DNA of 64,000 nucleotides, taken from JANSYP01 sp038751255 (GTDB taxonomy: Bacteria > Pseudomonadota > Alphaproteobacteria > Rhodobacterales > Rhodobacteraceae). The stretch's first letter is position 1. Each line of letters starts with the position of its first letter. The notes beneath the pieces are model-generated. The model was not told where the DNA came from. It worked only from the letters and a program-made list of their open reading frames with translations, and ran no database searches. The DNA lies in contig JBCDGN010000001.1 in assembly GCA_038751255.1 (NCBI GenBank), positions 1 to 64,000 on the forward strand, given 5' to 3'. This document shows, in pieces, positions 8,774 to 17,300 of this stretch. The translations under genes were made by a program, and so were the position numbers.

Positions 8774-9487
8774 ATGCGCGTTTTGTTGGTTGAGGACGAT
8801 CCAACGACTTCAAAGAGCATCGAGCTGATGCTTATACACGCCAATTTAAATGTGTATTGCACCGATCTTGGAGAAGAGGGCATCGATCTCGCCAAGCTCT
8901 ATGACTACGATCTGATCCTTCTTGATCTTGGATTGCCCGATATGAATGGGCACGAAGTGTTGCGGCAGTTGCGCATGGCCAAAGTCGAAACACCGATCCT
9001 GATCCTGTCGGGTGCCGACGATACCGATAACAAAATTAAGGGCTTTGGATTTGGTGCAGACGATTATCTCACCAAGCCATTCCATCGCGAAGAATTGGTG
9101 GCGCGCATTCATGCTATTATCCGCCGCTCTAAAGGGCATTCGCAATCTGTCATTCGGACCGGTAAGATTTCGGTCAACCTAGACGCGAAAACAGTCGAAG
9201 CTGGGGGCCAGGCGGTGCATCTGACTGGAAAAGAATATCAGATGCTCGAACTGCTCTCTCTCAGGAAGGGCACGACGCTCACCAAAGAGATGTTTCTAAA
9301 CCATCTTTACGGCGGCATGGATGAACCTGAGCTGAAGATCATCGACGTGTTTATCTGTAAGCTTCGCAAGAAGCTCAGCACGGCAACCGGTGGCGAAAAC
9401 TATATCGAAACCGTCTGGGGACGCGGCTACGTGCTGCGAGATCCAGAACCGGATACCGCCAATCCTCCTCTTGCAGCCACTGCTTAG
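8774..9487 (+). CDS. ctrA: cell-cycle response regulator CtrA
   Basis: CtrA is an OmpR-type regulator phosphorylated through the CckA-ChpT relay. In Rhodobacterales it controls motility and GTA expression. The 237-residue protein has an N-terminal receiver domain with the acidic pocket EDD at 7-9, phospho-acceptor Asp51 and the KPF lysine, then a winged-helix DNA-binding domain ending VWGRGYVLRDP. The sequence GLPDMNGHEVLRQLR and GKEYQMLELLSLRKG are characteristic of CtrA rather than other OmpR members. GGAG precedes the ATG at 8774 by eight bases. Confidence 0.97.
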   Translation: MRVLLVEDDPTTSKSIELMLIHANLNVYCTDLGEEGIDLAKLYDYDLILLDLGLPDMNGHEVLRQLRMAKVETPILILSGADDTDNKIKGFGFGADDYLTKPFHREELVARIHAIIRRSKGHSQSVIRTGKISVNLDAKTVEAGGQAVHLTGKEYQMLELLSLRKGTTLTKEMFLNHLYGGMDEPELKIIDVFICKLRKKLSTATGGENYIETVWGRGYVLRDPEPDTANPPLAATA

Positions 9488-9536
9488 TCATAAACCGTAA
9501 CACGAGCACTAGACCGCCCTTGCCTGTGTGCCTATG

Positions 9537-9556
9537 CCTGTCTTGACGATGACAGG
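9537..9556 (+). promoter_or_regulatory. small hairpin overlapping the ligA ribosome-binding site
   Basis: CCTGTC (9537-9542) and GACAGG (9551-9556) form a six-pair stem with an eight-base loop. The right arm includes the first bases of the AGGAGG ribosome-binding site (9554-9559) of ligA, so folding could limit ligA translation. It may also be chance. Confidence 0.3.
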
Positions 9557-9564
9557 AGGCGCAT

Positions 9565-11679
9565 GTGCGGATCGACGATATCGATACCCTCAGCGAGGCG
9601 GCTGCTCAATCTGAACTTGCGGCGCTCGCAGAACAGCTCGCAACCGCCAACAGAGCCTATCACACCAAAGACGCGCCAACTTTAAGCGACGCCGACTACG
9701 ATGCACTGAAGCAGCGCAACGCAGCGATTGAGGCGCGCTTTCCTCATCTGAAAAGAGCAGACAGCCCGAGCGATCTGGTTGGCGGACCTTTGGCCGACGG
9801 GTTTGCGAAGACCAAACATGCCGTGCGCATGCTGTCGCTCGAAAACGCCTTTAGCGATGACGATGTGATCGAATTCGATCTTCGTGTCAGGCGCTATCTT
9901 GGCTTGGATTCCTCAGATTCGCTGCGCTTCACCTCGGAACCGAAAATCGACGGTTTGTCGCTCTCACTTCGATATGAGGCGGGTGCGCTTGTGCTTGCGG
10001 CAACCCGAGGTGATGGAGAGACGGGTGAAAATGTCACTGCGAATGCGCGCACCATCACAGATATCCCACAACAGATAAAAAACGCGCCGGACGTTTTAGA
10101 GGTCCGCGGCGAGGTCTATATGCGCCACGATGATTTCCAAGCGCTGAATAACCGTCAGGCATCAGCGGGGGCAAAGCAATTTGCCAATCCCCGCAACGCC
10201 GCTGCCGGATCCCTTCGCCAACTGGACCCGTCAATCACGCGCGCACGTCCTCTACGTTTCTTCGCCTATGCGTGGGGGGCTTTGTCTGAGCCTATCGCCA
10301 CGACCCAAAGCGGCGTTTTGGAGCGGTTTCGTGCCTTTGGATTCTCGGTCAATCCCGAAACTCAGACCGTCGACACGACCGCAGCACTTTTGGACCATCA
10401 CCGCAAGATGGCAGCAAAACGCGCGCTGCTCGACTACGATATCGATGGGATGGTCTATAAAGTCGACGATCTAGGGTTTCAGGCCCGGCTCGGTATGCGC
10501 AGCACAACACCCCGCTGGGCGATCGCGCATAAGTTTCCCGCCGAAACCGCTTGGACGCAACTGGAGGCAATCGATATTCAGGTGGGCCGCACCGGAGCGC
10601 TGTCTCCAGTCGCCCGCCTCAAACCGGTTACAGTGGGCGGGGTCGTGGTCTCGAACGCCACACTTCACAACGAAGACTACATTGCAGGCCGCGACTCAAA
10701 CGGCGCTCCAATCCGGGAGGGGCGCGACATTCGTGTGGGCGATTGGGTTGAAGTTTATCGTGCCGGCGATGTGATCCCGAAAATTGCTGATGTCGATTTG
10801 GCCCGACGCCCCTCAGACGCAGACTCCTATGCCTTCCCTCATTTTTGCCCGCGCTGCCAATCCGCTGCGATCCGCGAACCGGGCGATGCAGTCCGTCGGT
10901 GCACCGGGGGATTGATCTGTCCGGCTCAGGCCGTTGAGAAGCTCAAGCATTTCGTCTCGCGCGGTGCTTTCGATATTGAGGGGCTGGGCGCCAAGCAGGT
11001 GCAACAGTTCTATGAGACCGATTGGATTAAGGAGCCCGCCGATATCTTCCGTCTGCAAGAGCGCTATGGCAACGGCGCGCAGCAGCTCAAAAACCGCGAA
11101 GGCTGGGGCGAAAAATCAGCCGAGAACCTTTTCGACGCTATCGAAGCTCGGCGCAGGATCGGGCTTGAGCGGGTGATCTTCGCGCTCGGGCTGCGTCATG
11201 TCGGTGAAGCGGCCGCTAAATTACTTGCTCAGCATTATGGCACATGGCCCGCCTTCATCGCGGGGATCGATGCGGCGGGAACAGAACAGATCGCGCGCGA
11301 TGATCTACTGTCCATCGACGGGGTTGGCGAAGTTATGGCCGCGTCACTGATTGCGAGCCTGTCGCAGCCTGCGGAACGCGCCTCTATCGACCGGCTCATC
11401 ACGGAGTTAACGGTGCTTGAGGCCGAGATGCCACAGCAAAGCGATAGTCCTGTCGCAGGCAAAACGGTCGTCTTTACCGGGACACTCACTCAGATGACCC
11501 GGGCCGAGGCGAAAGCCCGCGCCGAGGCGCTTGGCGCCAAGGTTGCCGGCAGCGTATCGCGCAAGACAGATTATCTTGTCGCCGGTGAAGGCGCAGGCTC
11601 AAAAGCAGATAAAGCTACCCAACTTGGCGTCGAGGTGCTGAATGAAGAGGCTTGGCGGGCCCTGATCGAGACCTCATGA
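9565..11679 (+). CDS. ligA: NAD-dependent DNA ligase LigA
   Basis: LigA seals nicks in replication and repair using NAD+. The 704-residue protein has the full domain set: the Ia domain with YH near residue 32, the adenylation motif EPKIDGLS (Lys127), an OB fold, a four-cysteine zinc finger (HFCPRCQ and CTGGLICP), helix-hairpin-helix repeats and a C-terminal BRCT domain (GKTVVFTGTL). The GTG at 9565 is preceded by AGGAGG; the overlapping ATG at 9563 is in another frame. It is followed by recG with a four-base overlap. Confidence 0.97.
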   Translation: MRIDDIDTLSEAAAQSELAALAEQLATANRAYHTKDAPTLSDADYDALKQRNAAIEARFPHLKRADSPSDLVGGPLADGFAKTKHAVRMLSLENAFSDDDVIEFDLRVRRYLGLDSSDSLRFTSEPKIDGLSLSLRYEAGALVLAATRGDGETGENVTANARTITDIPQQIKNAPDVLEVRGEVYMRHDDFQALNNRQASAGAKQFANPRNAAAGSLRQLDPSITRARPLRFFAYAWGALSEPIATTQSGVLERFRAFGFSVNPETQTVDTTAALLDHHRKMAAKRALLDYDIDGMVYKVDDLGFQARLGMRSTTPRWAIAHKFPAETAWTQLEAIDIQVGRTGALSPVARLKPVTVGGVVVSNATLHNEDYIAGRDSNGAPIREGRDIRVGDWVEVYRAGDVIPKIADVDLARRPSDADSYAFPHFCPRCQSAAIREPGDAVRRCTGGLICPAQAVEKLKHFVSRGAFDIEGLGAKQVQQFYETDWIKEPADIFRLQERYGNGAQQLKNREGWGEKSAENLFDAIEARRRIGLERVIFALGLRHVGEAAAKLLAQHYGTWPAFIAGIDAAGTEQIARDDLLSIDGVGEVMAASLIASLSQPAERASIDRLITELTVLEAEMPQQSDSPVAGKTVVFTGTLTQMTRAEAKARAEALGAKVAGSVSRKTDYLVAGEGAGSKADKATQLGVEVLNEEAWRALIETS

Positions 11680-13769
11680 ACGACCGGCCCGCTGCGCTTT
11701 TTCCGCTTTTCGCGGCGCTTGAAACGTTACCGGGTGTGGGACCGAAAACCGCAGAGGCGTTTGACGCCCAGGGCATCCGTGCCCCGCGTGACCTCTTGTT
11801 TCGGCTGCCGCTGAACGGGCATGATCGACGTCTGCGTGAAACGGTGCGAGATGCACCGCCCGGCAGCATCGCGACAGTCGAGGTGAAGGTCGGCACTCAC
11901 CGAAAACCGTCCAAATCGGGCCAGCCCTACCGCGTCGAGGTTGAGGACAGCCAGATCAGTTTTCAGCTCGTCTTTTTTCATAGTCGTGGAGGCTATCTGA
12001 AAGGCCTCTTACCAGTGGGCAGCCGTCGCGTTGTCTCCGGCAAGATCGATCAGTTCGACAACACTTTGCAAATGACCCACCCAGATCACGTCCTGCCGGT
12101 GGCGGAAGCGGCGCACATCCCAGCGTTTGAGCCGGTGTATCCCTTGGGCGCGGGGATCAGTGCACGTGTGATGGCGCAAGCGGTTGCAGCGAGCCTCAAA
12201 CGCTTGCCTGAACGGCTGGCGGAGTGGCTCGATCCCGCACTTATCGCACGAGAAGCTTGGCCCGATTTTGTGACCGCATTGCAGAAAGCGCATCAACCGA
12301 CCGAGGCTAGAGATTTATCCGCCGTAACCGCGCCTCGTCTGCGTTTGGCATATGATGAGTTTTTTGCCCATCAGCTGATGCTTGGACTTGCTCGGCAGCA
12401 TCGCGAAAGAGAAGCGGGGCGGTCAAACCACGGCGATGGAGCGTTGCGCGCCAAAGTGCTCGCCGGGCTGCCTTATGAACCCACGTCTGCTCAATCCCGT
12501 GCGGTCTCTGAGATCGAGGCAGATATGGCCGACGACGGGCGAATGTATCGGCTGCTTCAGGGCGATGTCGGCTCGGGCAAAACTTTTGTGGCACTGATGG
12601 CGCTGTTGATCGCGGTGGAGACAGGCGGGCAGGGGGCGTTCATGGCACCCACAGAAATTCTCGCCCGGCAGCATGGAGAAAACTTGCGGGCGCTTCTGCA
12701 CGATCTGCCACTGCGTATCGAGACATTCTTAGGTGCCGACAGCGCGCGCCTGCGGTCGGAAAAGCAAGCGGCGCTCGCTGAAGGTGAGATTGACATCGCC
12801 ATCGGCACCCATGCGCTCTACCAAGAGTCGGTCCAATTTCACGATCTACGTTTGGCAGTGATCGATGAACAGCACCGGTTTGGCGTGCGCGAAAGACTTC
12901 AGCTGAAAGAAAAGGGACTTGAGAGCGATGTGCTGGTGATGACGGCCACGCCGATCCCGCGTTCGCTTGCCTTGTCGGTCTTTGGAGATATGGCCTTGTC
13001 GGTCTTGGATGAAAAGCCGCCTGGTCGGAAACCCATCAAGACCGCACTCACGGCCGATGATCGGTTGAGCGACGTTGTGGCGCATCTGCGCGACGCGGTT
13101 TCGGCCGGGCGCCAGGCCTATTGGGTGTGTCCCCTGGTTCATGAAAGCGAACTTACGGATCTCGTCGCCGCAGAAGATCGTGCTGCGCATTTGCGTCGCG
13201 CACTTGGCGAGGCTGAGATCGCGTTGGTTCATGGTCAAATGCCCACCGATGCCAAAGAGGCTGAGATGTCGGCTTTCCGCGATGGGCAGCGGTTGGTTTT
13301 GGTCGCGACAACGGCGATAGAGGTGGGGGTTGATGTGCCCAATGCCTCGATCATGGTGATAGAGCGTGCCGAAAGCTTCGGTTTGGCGCAACTACATCAA
13401 CTGCGCGGTCGAGTCGGGCGCGGGGCTGCTGAGTCGACATGCTTGCTGCTTTACCGCGAGCCGCTTTCCGAGTCAGCGCGGCGACGGCTCGCGCTTTTGC
13501 GAGAAACCGAAGATGGCTTTCGCATCGCTGAAGAAGATCTCGCCATGCGCGGGGCGGGCGATGTCTTAGGGACGGTTCAATCTGGACTGCCGAGATTTCG
13601 GATGGCCGATGCTGAAAGCCAAACCGGCCTGATGATGACCGCGCGCCGGGATGCTTTGGCGCTGTTGACCCAGGATCCTGGGCTGGACTCTCAACGTGGC
13701 GAGGCCTGTCGGGTTTTGCTTGATCTTATGGACCATGGCCAAGCCCTCGGATTTCTTTCGACGGGGTAA
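11676..13769 (+). CDS. recG: ATP-dependent DNA helicase RecG
   Basis: RecG is a branch-migrating helicase that rescues stalled replication forks. The 697-residue protein has an N-terminal wedge/OB domain and a superfamily-2 helicase core with Walker A GDVGSGKT, motif II IDEQHRFG, motif III MTATPIPR, and C-terminal RAESFGLAQLHQLRGRVGR. The ATG at 11676 overlaps the ligA stop. An upstream ATG-class codon at 11652 inside ligA would add eight residues. The ligA-recG pair is probably one operon. Confidence 0.96.
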   Translation: MNDRPAALFPLFAALETLPGVGPKTAEAFDAQGIRAPRDLLFRLPLNGHDRRLRETVRDAPPGSIATVEVKVGTHRKPSKSGQPYRVEVEDSQISFQLVFFHSRGGYLKGLLPVGSRRVVSGKIDQFDNTLQMTHPDHVLPVAEAAHIPAFEPVYPLGAGISARVMAQAVAASLKRLPERLAEWLDPALIAREAWPDFVTALQKAHQPTEARDLSAVTAPRLRLAYDEFFAHQLMLGLARQHREREAGRSNHGDGALRAKVLAGLPYEPTSAQSRAVSEIEADMADDGRMYRLLQGDVGSGKTFVALMALLIAVETGGQGAFMAPTEILARQHGENLRALLHDLPLRIETFLGADSARLRSEKQAALAEGEIDIAIGTHALYQESVQFHDLRLAVIDEQHRFGVRERLQLKEKGLESDVLVMTATPIPRSLALSVFGDMALSVLDEKPPGRKPIKTALTADDRLSDVVAHLRDAVSAGRQAYWVCPLVHESELTDLVAAEDRAAHLRRALGEAEIALVHGQMPTDAKEAEMSAFRDGQRLVLVATTAIEVGVDVPNASIMVIERAESFGLAQLHQLRGRVGRGAAESTCLLLYREPLSESARRRLALLRETEDGFRIAEEDLAMRGAGDVLGTVQSGLPRFRMADAESQTGLMMTARRDALALLTQDPGLDSQRGEACRVLLDLMDHGQALGFLSTG

Positions 13770-13773
13770 AAAT

Positions 13774-13788
13774 GTTCCTAAAAAGTTC
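13774..13788 (+). promoter_or_regulatory. LexA (SOS) box before the 39-residue peptide
   Basis: GTTC (13774-13777), seven bases CTAAAAA, then GTTC (13785-13788) is an exact match to the direct-repeat LexA box of Alphaproteobacteria, GTTC-N7-GTTC. TACAAT at 13791-13796 just downstream is a good -10 element, so the box would cover the promoter. The start codon of the small ORF lies 56 bases after the box. Confidence 0.7.
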
Positions 13789-13844
13789 TTTACAATCGAA
13801 GCGAGATAGAACAAAAGAGAAACATCAAGAGCAAGGACCCCGAG

Positions 13845-13964
13845 ATGACCGAGATTGCCGACTGCCTCCGCCGCGCCCGTCCTCATCTGGTGAAGGATAG
13901 CGCGGGTCTTCTTGCGATCGCCTTGATTTTTTTGGTCGCGATTGAATTCGCGTCTTGGATTTGA
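13845..13964 (+). CDS. 39-residue single-pass membrane peptide, probably SOS-induced
   Basis: The ATG at 13845 has AAGGA seven bases upstream and opens a 39-codon frame. The peptide starts MTEIADCLRRARPH, with a net positive cytoplasmic side, and continues into a hydrophobic helix (GLLAIALIFLVAIEFASWI) reaching the C-terminus. This predicts an inner-membrane protein with its N-terminus inside. The gene has its own LexA box and its own terminator (14086-14123), separate from recG. Size, topology and control resemble SidA, the SOS-induced division inhibitor of Caulobacter; I see no firm sequence similarity, so that role is inference. Confidence 0.6.
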   Translation: MTEIADCLRRARPHLVKDSAGLLAIALIFLVAIEFASWI

Positions 13965-14085
13965 CGATTTCTGCCTGCGATCTGCCGGGTCTTTGAGGTT
14001 CTCCTGCCTGAAAGAACCTGCCTTTTGTCCCCACCATTGCTGCACCTGCCTTGCGGCGATGGATTAGGCCTGGCATCGCTTCCTC

Positions 14086-14123
14086 ACCGCCGCAGCCCTT
14101 TTGGGTGTGCGGCGGTTTTTTTT
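14086..14123 (+). terminator. intrinsic terminator after the small SOS unit
   Basis: ACCGCCGCA (14086-14094) pairs with TGCGGCGGT (14108-14116), loop of 13 bases, followed by an unbroken T run to 14123. This is a strong plus-strand rho-independent terminator. The region 13965-14085 between the small ORF and the stem shows no further frame I can support and may be 3' UTR or a small RNA. Confidence 0.85.
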
Positions 14124-15534
14124 ACAGTTTGTAACCGAGGCGGGTGCAGCCCCAATGGCGTCCATTCACGATGATCGGGGACGAGACATCTTTCATCATA
14201 TGAAAGACCCCATCTCCCATATCGCGGCGATAGATTTGAAGCAGAAAGTTTTCTTTGCTGCGGCTTGCCTTGAGACCCACGCGATCATCGAAGACCCTGC
14301 GATTTCGGGCGTTTGCTGCGTTCCAATTGGGATCATCCCGCCGTTGCGGGTGCCGGAATTTCTTAAAGTGCACAGGCATATAACCGTCATAGGTCGAAAC
14401 TGTGCAAAAGACGGCTTTGGGATCGAATTCTCCTGCCGCGTCAATAGTGTCGAGGGCAACCTGCTCCATGAAGCTTGTACAGGCCGCCATATATTGCGTG
14501 GGATTGCTGCCTGCGACTTCTGTCAGGGTCTTGTTGAAAAGATCTTGTTCGGTGATTCTTTGCGTTGCAAGCCCTTCTTGGAGCGCCAGAGAGATTTCCT
14601 CAGAGACGTCTTGTACCTTTTGAATGAAGCGAAAATCAGCCGTTGCGGCCCCTAAGGAAACGCTATTTTGAACCAGCGTCTCGCTGAGATCGATCAGACC
14701 GGTGGCGCGCGCACGACTTTGATTGATCCCAGAAACCGTGTCTTCGATCGCTGAGGTCATATCTTTAAAATGAGGTGCGAATTTCGCACTCGCATTTTGA
14801 ACCTCGGAAGCCTTCAACGAGATCGTCTCAGCATCCTTGTCGGTTTGTGTGATCCGCTCGGCGATAGAGGCCAATGCCCCATCGGTCCCGTCCGCGGCCT
14901 CGATCACTTCTGAAGCTTGCCCGCCCACGCCAGAGGCCTCTCCACGCAGTTCTTCAACTGAGGAAGACAGGGAAGTGATATTCTCCAAAATTGTTTCGGC
15001 GGCCTTGGCGGTGCGTCGCGACAATTCGTTGATTGCGTCTGCCACCACGGAAAAGCCTCGCCCAGCCTCGCCAGCCCGCGCAGCTTCGATTTTGGCGTTG
15101 ATCGCGAGGATATTCACCTGACTGGCAATCGATGCGATTTCGCCATTGGTGGCTTTCACGGTTTTGAGCGAGTCAGCGAGCGCATCCATCTTGGTGTCGA
15201 GCTGTTGCACCCATCCCGCGACGGATTGAATTTTCTGACTGGAACTTCGCACGAAGCCAATTGAGTCTTCCACCGCACCAATCATGGTCTTTGTATCTTC
15301 CGAGACGGTCTTGGTCGCTTCAATGACCTCTGAATTGGCGGTGAGAATTTGCTCCGCCCCGTCGCGTGCGAAATTGAGGGAACCGATCTGCTTGGTTGAA
15401 CTCGCCTCTAGCCCATCAAGAAAAGCGGCGATTTCAACAATATCCTTACCCAGAACACCGGTCGTTTCTGCCAGCTTGTGAAGCTTATCGGCATCGAGGT
15501 CGGTCGCGTTTTGCGTCTGCCCGCTATCAAACAT
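14122..15534 (-). CDS. soluble methyl-accepting chemotaxis protein with C-terminal sensor domain
   Basis: The 470-residue protein has no transmembrane helix. Its first two thirds form the receptor signalling coiled coil, with the conserved hairpin region INAKIEAARAGEAGRGFSVVA near residue 150. The last ~130 residues form a globular domain with WNAANARNRRVFDDRVG, FLLQIYRRDMGDG and the final NGRHWGCTRLGY, a Cache/PAS-like ligand-binding module known at the C-terminus of cytosolic receptors. So the usual order of sensor then signaller is reversed. The ATG at 15534 is preferred to a TTG four codons upstream. A possible CtrA box lies upstream. Confidence 0.85.
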   Translation of the reverse strand: MFDSGQTQNATDLDADKLHKLAETTGVLGKDIVEIAAFLDGLEASSTKQIGSLNFARDGAEQILTANSEVIEATKTVSEDTKTMIGAVEDSIGFVRSSSQKIQSVAGWVQQLDTKMDALADSLKTVKATNGEIASIASQVNILAINAKIEAARAGEAGRGFSVVADAINELSRRTAKAAETILENITSLSSSVEELRGEASGVGGQASEVIEAADGTDGALASIAERITQTDKDAETISLKASEVQNASAKFAPHFKDMTSAIEDTVSGINQSRARATGLIDLSETLVQNSVSLGAATADFRFIQKVQDVSEEISLALQEGLATQRITEQDLFNKTLTEVAGSNPTQYMAACTSFMEQVALDTIDAAGEFDPKAVFCTVSTYDGYMPVHFKKFRHPQRRDDPNWNAANARNRRVFDDRVGLKASRSKENFLLQIYRRDMGDGVFHMMKDVSSPIIVNGRHWGCTRLGYKL

Positions 15535-15574
15535 ATAAAGCCCCAAAGTTTCGAGGCGTCATAGCTGAGTCGTT

Positions 15575-15589
15575 TCAATGCCTGGTTAA
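15575..15589 (-). promoter_or_regulatory. candidate CtrA box before the soluble chemoreceptor
   Basis: Read on the minus strand this is TTAA-N7-TTGA, seven of eight positions of the CtrA consensus, and it begins TTAACCA like the core of known sites. It lies 41 to 55 bases upstream of the chemoreceptor start. It overlaps the stop codon of the iscU-like gene, so part of the match may be coincidental. Confidence 0.4.
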
Positions 15590-16035
15590 GCGCAGACCGC
15601 ATTTTGCGCGGCATCGATCGCATCGAGCGTCGCATCAAAGGCCAAAAGGATAGAGTCGTGTCGATTGGAAAAGTCTCGCGCCGCCACGAGCACCTCTAAA
15701 TCGGCAAATGGGTCGCTCGGCGCAGGGCCGTTTTCGCGGAGCATGGCGGCGAGGGCACGGCGACCTTCTGCAATGGTCTCGCGATCTTGCCCGATCACTG
15801 ATTGGCCGAGAATCGCAGCAGATGCTTGACCCAAAGCACAGGCTTTCACGTCTTGTGCAAAACCGACAATCCGCCCGTTTTCCATCTCAACATCGACCGA
15901 CACAACCGATCCACACAGCGGCGCCCGTTTTCGAGCACTTCCTCCGGGCGCATCAAGGCGGCCTAAATGGGGGATATCGGCGGCCAGCCCAAGAATACGC
16001 TGCGAGTAGAGCTTGATAAGCTCACTATCGGCCAT
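15586..16035 (-). CDS. IscU/NifU-like iron-sulfur cluster scaffold protein
   Basis: The 149-residue protein follows the IscU/SufU pattern of three cysteines: Cys41 in LCGSV, Cys66 in ACALGQAS and Cys148 at the very end (NAVCA). Such proteins assemble transient Fe-S clusters or relay sulfur. The N-terminal LIKLYSQRILGLAADIPHLG is the usual helix before the first cysteine. The ATG at 16035 has GAGG at a good distance; the frame stays open further upstream (to 16092), into the gap before hisI. It is not part of a suf or isc cluster here. The short reach after the third cysteine suggests a lineage-specific member. Confidence 0.8.
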   Translation of the reverse strand: MADSELIKLYSQRILGLAADIPHLGRLDAPGGSARKRAPLCGSVVSVDVEMENGRIVGFAQDVKACALGQASAAILGQSVIGQDRETIAEGRRALAAMLRENGPAPSDPFADLEVLVAARDFSNRHDSILLAFDATLDAIDAAQNAVCA

Positions 16036-16102
16036 TGGTGCTTTTCCTCGCCTTGTCTCTGCCATAGCTAGTCGCTCAGCACGTGAATGCAAAGGACTTC
16101 CG

Positions 16103-16465
16103 ATGAGTTTCGATCCAGAGAGCCTTGTCTACAACGATGCGGGACTGCTGCCCGCGATCGCGCAGGATGCTCAGTCGGGCGAGGTCTTGATGCTCGCCTG
16201 GATGAACGCCGCCGCGGTTGAAAAGACGCTTCAGACCGGTAGGGTCACCTATTGGTCGCGATCACGTCAAGCCTTTTGGGTCAAAGGCGAAACGTCTGGC
16301 CATATTCAGGAACTGGTCGATCTGCGGGTAGATTGCGACCAGGACTGCATTCTCGTGGTCGTCAATCAAACCGGTGCAGCCTGTCACACCAATCGCAGGT
16401 CATGTTTCTTTACCGCGATCCGGGATGGGGAAGAGGTCGAGCTTATGAAGCCGATGGAAGATTGA
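16103..16465 (+). CDS. hisI: phosphoribosyl-AMP cyclohydrolase HisI
   Basis: HisI opens the adenine ring of PR-AMP in histidine synthesis. The 120-residue protein is the stand-alone cyclohydrolase form. It shows VLMLAWMN, VTYWSRSRQAFWVKGETSG and the metal ligands in VDCDQDC and ACHTNRRSCF. AAAGGA precedes the ATG at 16103. Its 3' end overlaps that of gluQ on the opposite strand by 23 bases. Confidence 0.96.
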   Translation: MSFDPESLVYNDAGLLPAIAQDAQSGEVLMLAWMNAAAVEKTLQTGRVTYWSRSRQAFWVKGETSGHIQELVDLRVDCDQDCILVVVNQTGAACHTNRRSCFFTAIRDGEEVELMKPMED

Positions 16466-17300
16466 CCATGTCACGTAGATCGCTCGGAGAGGCGCCATCT
16501 GCTCGGTAGAGTGAAATGGCCCGCGCATCGTCACGTTTGGCCAGTCTTTTGCCCTGCTCATCGCGGATCAGGCGATGATGGTGATAGACCGGAGTGGGCC
16601 ACCCCATAAGACGTTGTAGAAGAACGTGTATCTGCGTGGCGTCAAAAAGGTCCTCTCCGCGTATGACATGGGTGACACCCTGCAGGGCATCATCCGTGCT
16701 CGCGGCCAGATGATAGGCGATGGCGCCAGTTGCGCGCCGGGCCAGGACCACATCGCCGACCGAGAACACCAAAGTTTTAGCGTCGATTGTGTGCGTGCCT
16801 GGGTGGCAGGGGCCAGTTTCGGTGAAAGAAAGCGTCTCAACCATTGCTGCTGCTTTGCTGATATCAAGGCGCAGCGCATCACCGGGTGACCGCTCTGCCA
16901 AAGGACGCCCGCGACAAGTGCCCGGATAGATCAAGCCGTCCGGGCCAGTGGCAGGCAGTGCGCCTTCTTGCGGCGCGGACAAGGCCGCCCTGATATCGGC
17001 CCGATTGCAACGGCAAGGATAGACCAATCCCAAACCACTCAAATGTTCCAACGCTCGGGTGTAGTCAGAGATATGCTCCGATTGCCGCCGAGGTGGGTCC
17101 GGCCATGCAAGCCCCAGCCAGGCGAGATCTTCTGCGATTAGGGTTTCCCATTTTGGTTTGGAACGCTCTCGATCGAGATCCTCGATCCTCAGAAGGCATG
17201 TCCCCTTCGCAGCCTTGGCCATGTCATGGGTCAACATCGCCGAATAGGCATGGCCCAGATGCAGCGGCCCAGTGGGCGACGGCGCAAATCTGGTGATCAC
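16443..17300 (-). CDS. gluQ: glutamyl-Q tRNA(Asp) synthetase GluQ
   Basis: GluQ attaches glutamate to queuosine in the anticodon of tRNA-Asp. It is a GluRS paralogue without the anticodon-binding domain; its 285 residues fit. Class I motifs are TRFAPSPTGPLHLGH at the start and KRLAKR in place of KMSKS. The zinc ligands of the family are present as PCRC and YPGTC. It overlaps the upstream cyclic-nucleotide-binding gene by four bases, so the two share a transcript. Confidence 0.94.
   Translation of the reverse strand: MITRFAPSPTGPLHLGHAYSAMLTHDMAKAAKGTCLLRIEDLDRERSKPKWETLIAEDLAWLGLAWPDPPRRQSEHISDYTRALEHLSGLGLVYPCRCNRADIRAALSAPQEGALPATGPDGLIYPGTCRGRPLAERSPGDALRLDISKAAAMVETLSFTETGPCHPGTHTIDAKTLVFSVGDVVLARRATGAIAYHLAASTDDALQGVTHVIRGEDLFDATQIHVLLQRLMGWPTPVYHHHRLIRDEQGKRLAKRDDARAISLYRADGASPSDLRDMVNLPSAS

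Noticed and set aside
14101..14655. 184-codon plus-strand frame downstream of the terminator
   Set aside because: It is antisense to the C-terminal sensor domain of the chemoreceptor, which is clearly conserved, and has no start signals.
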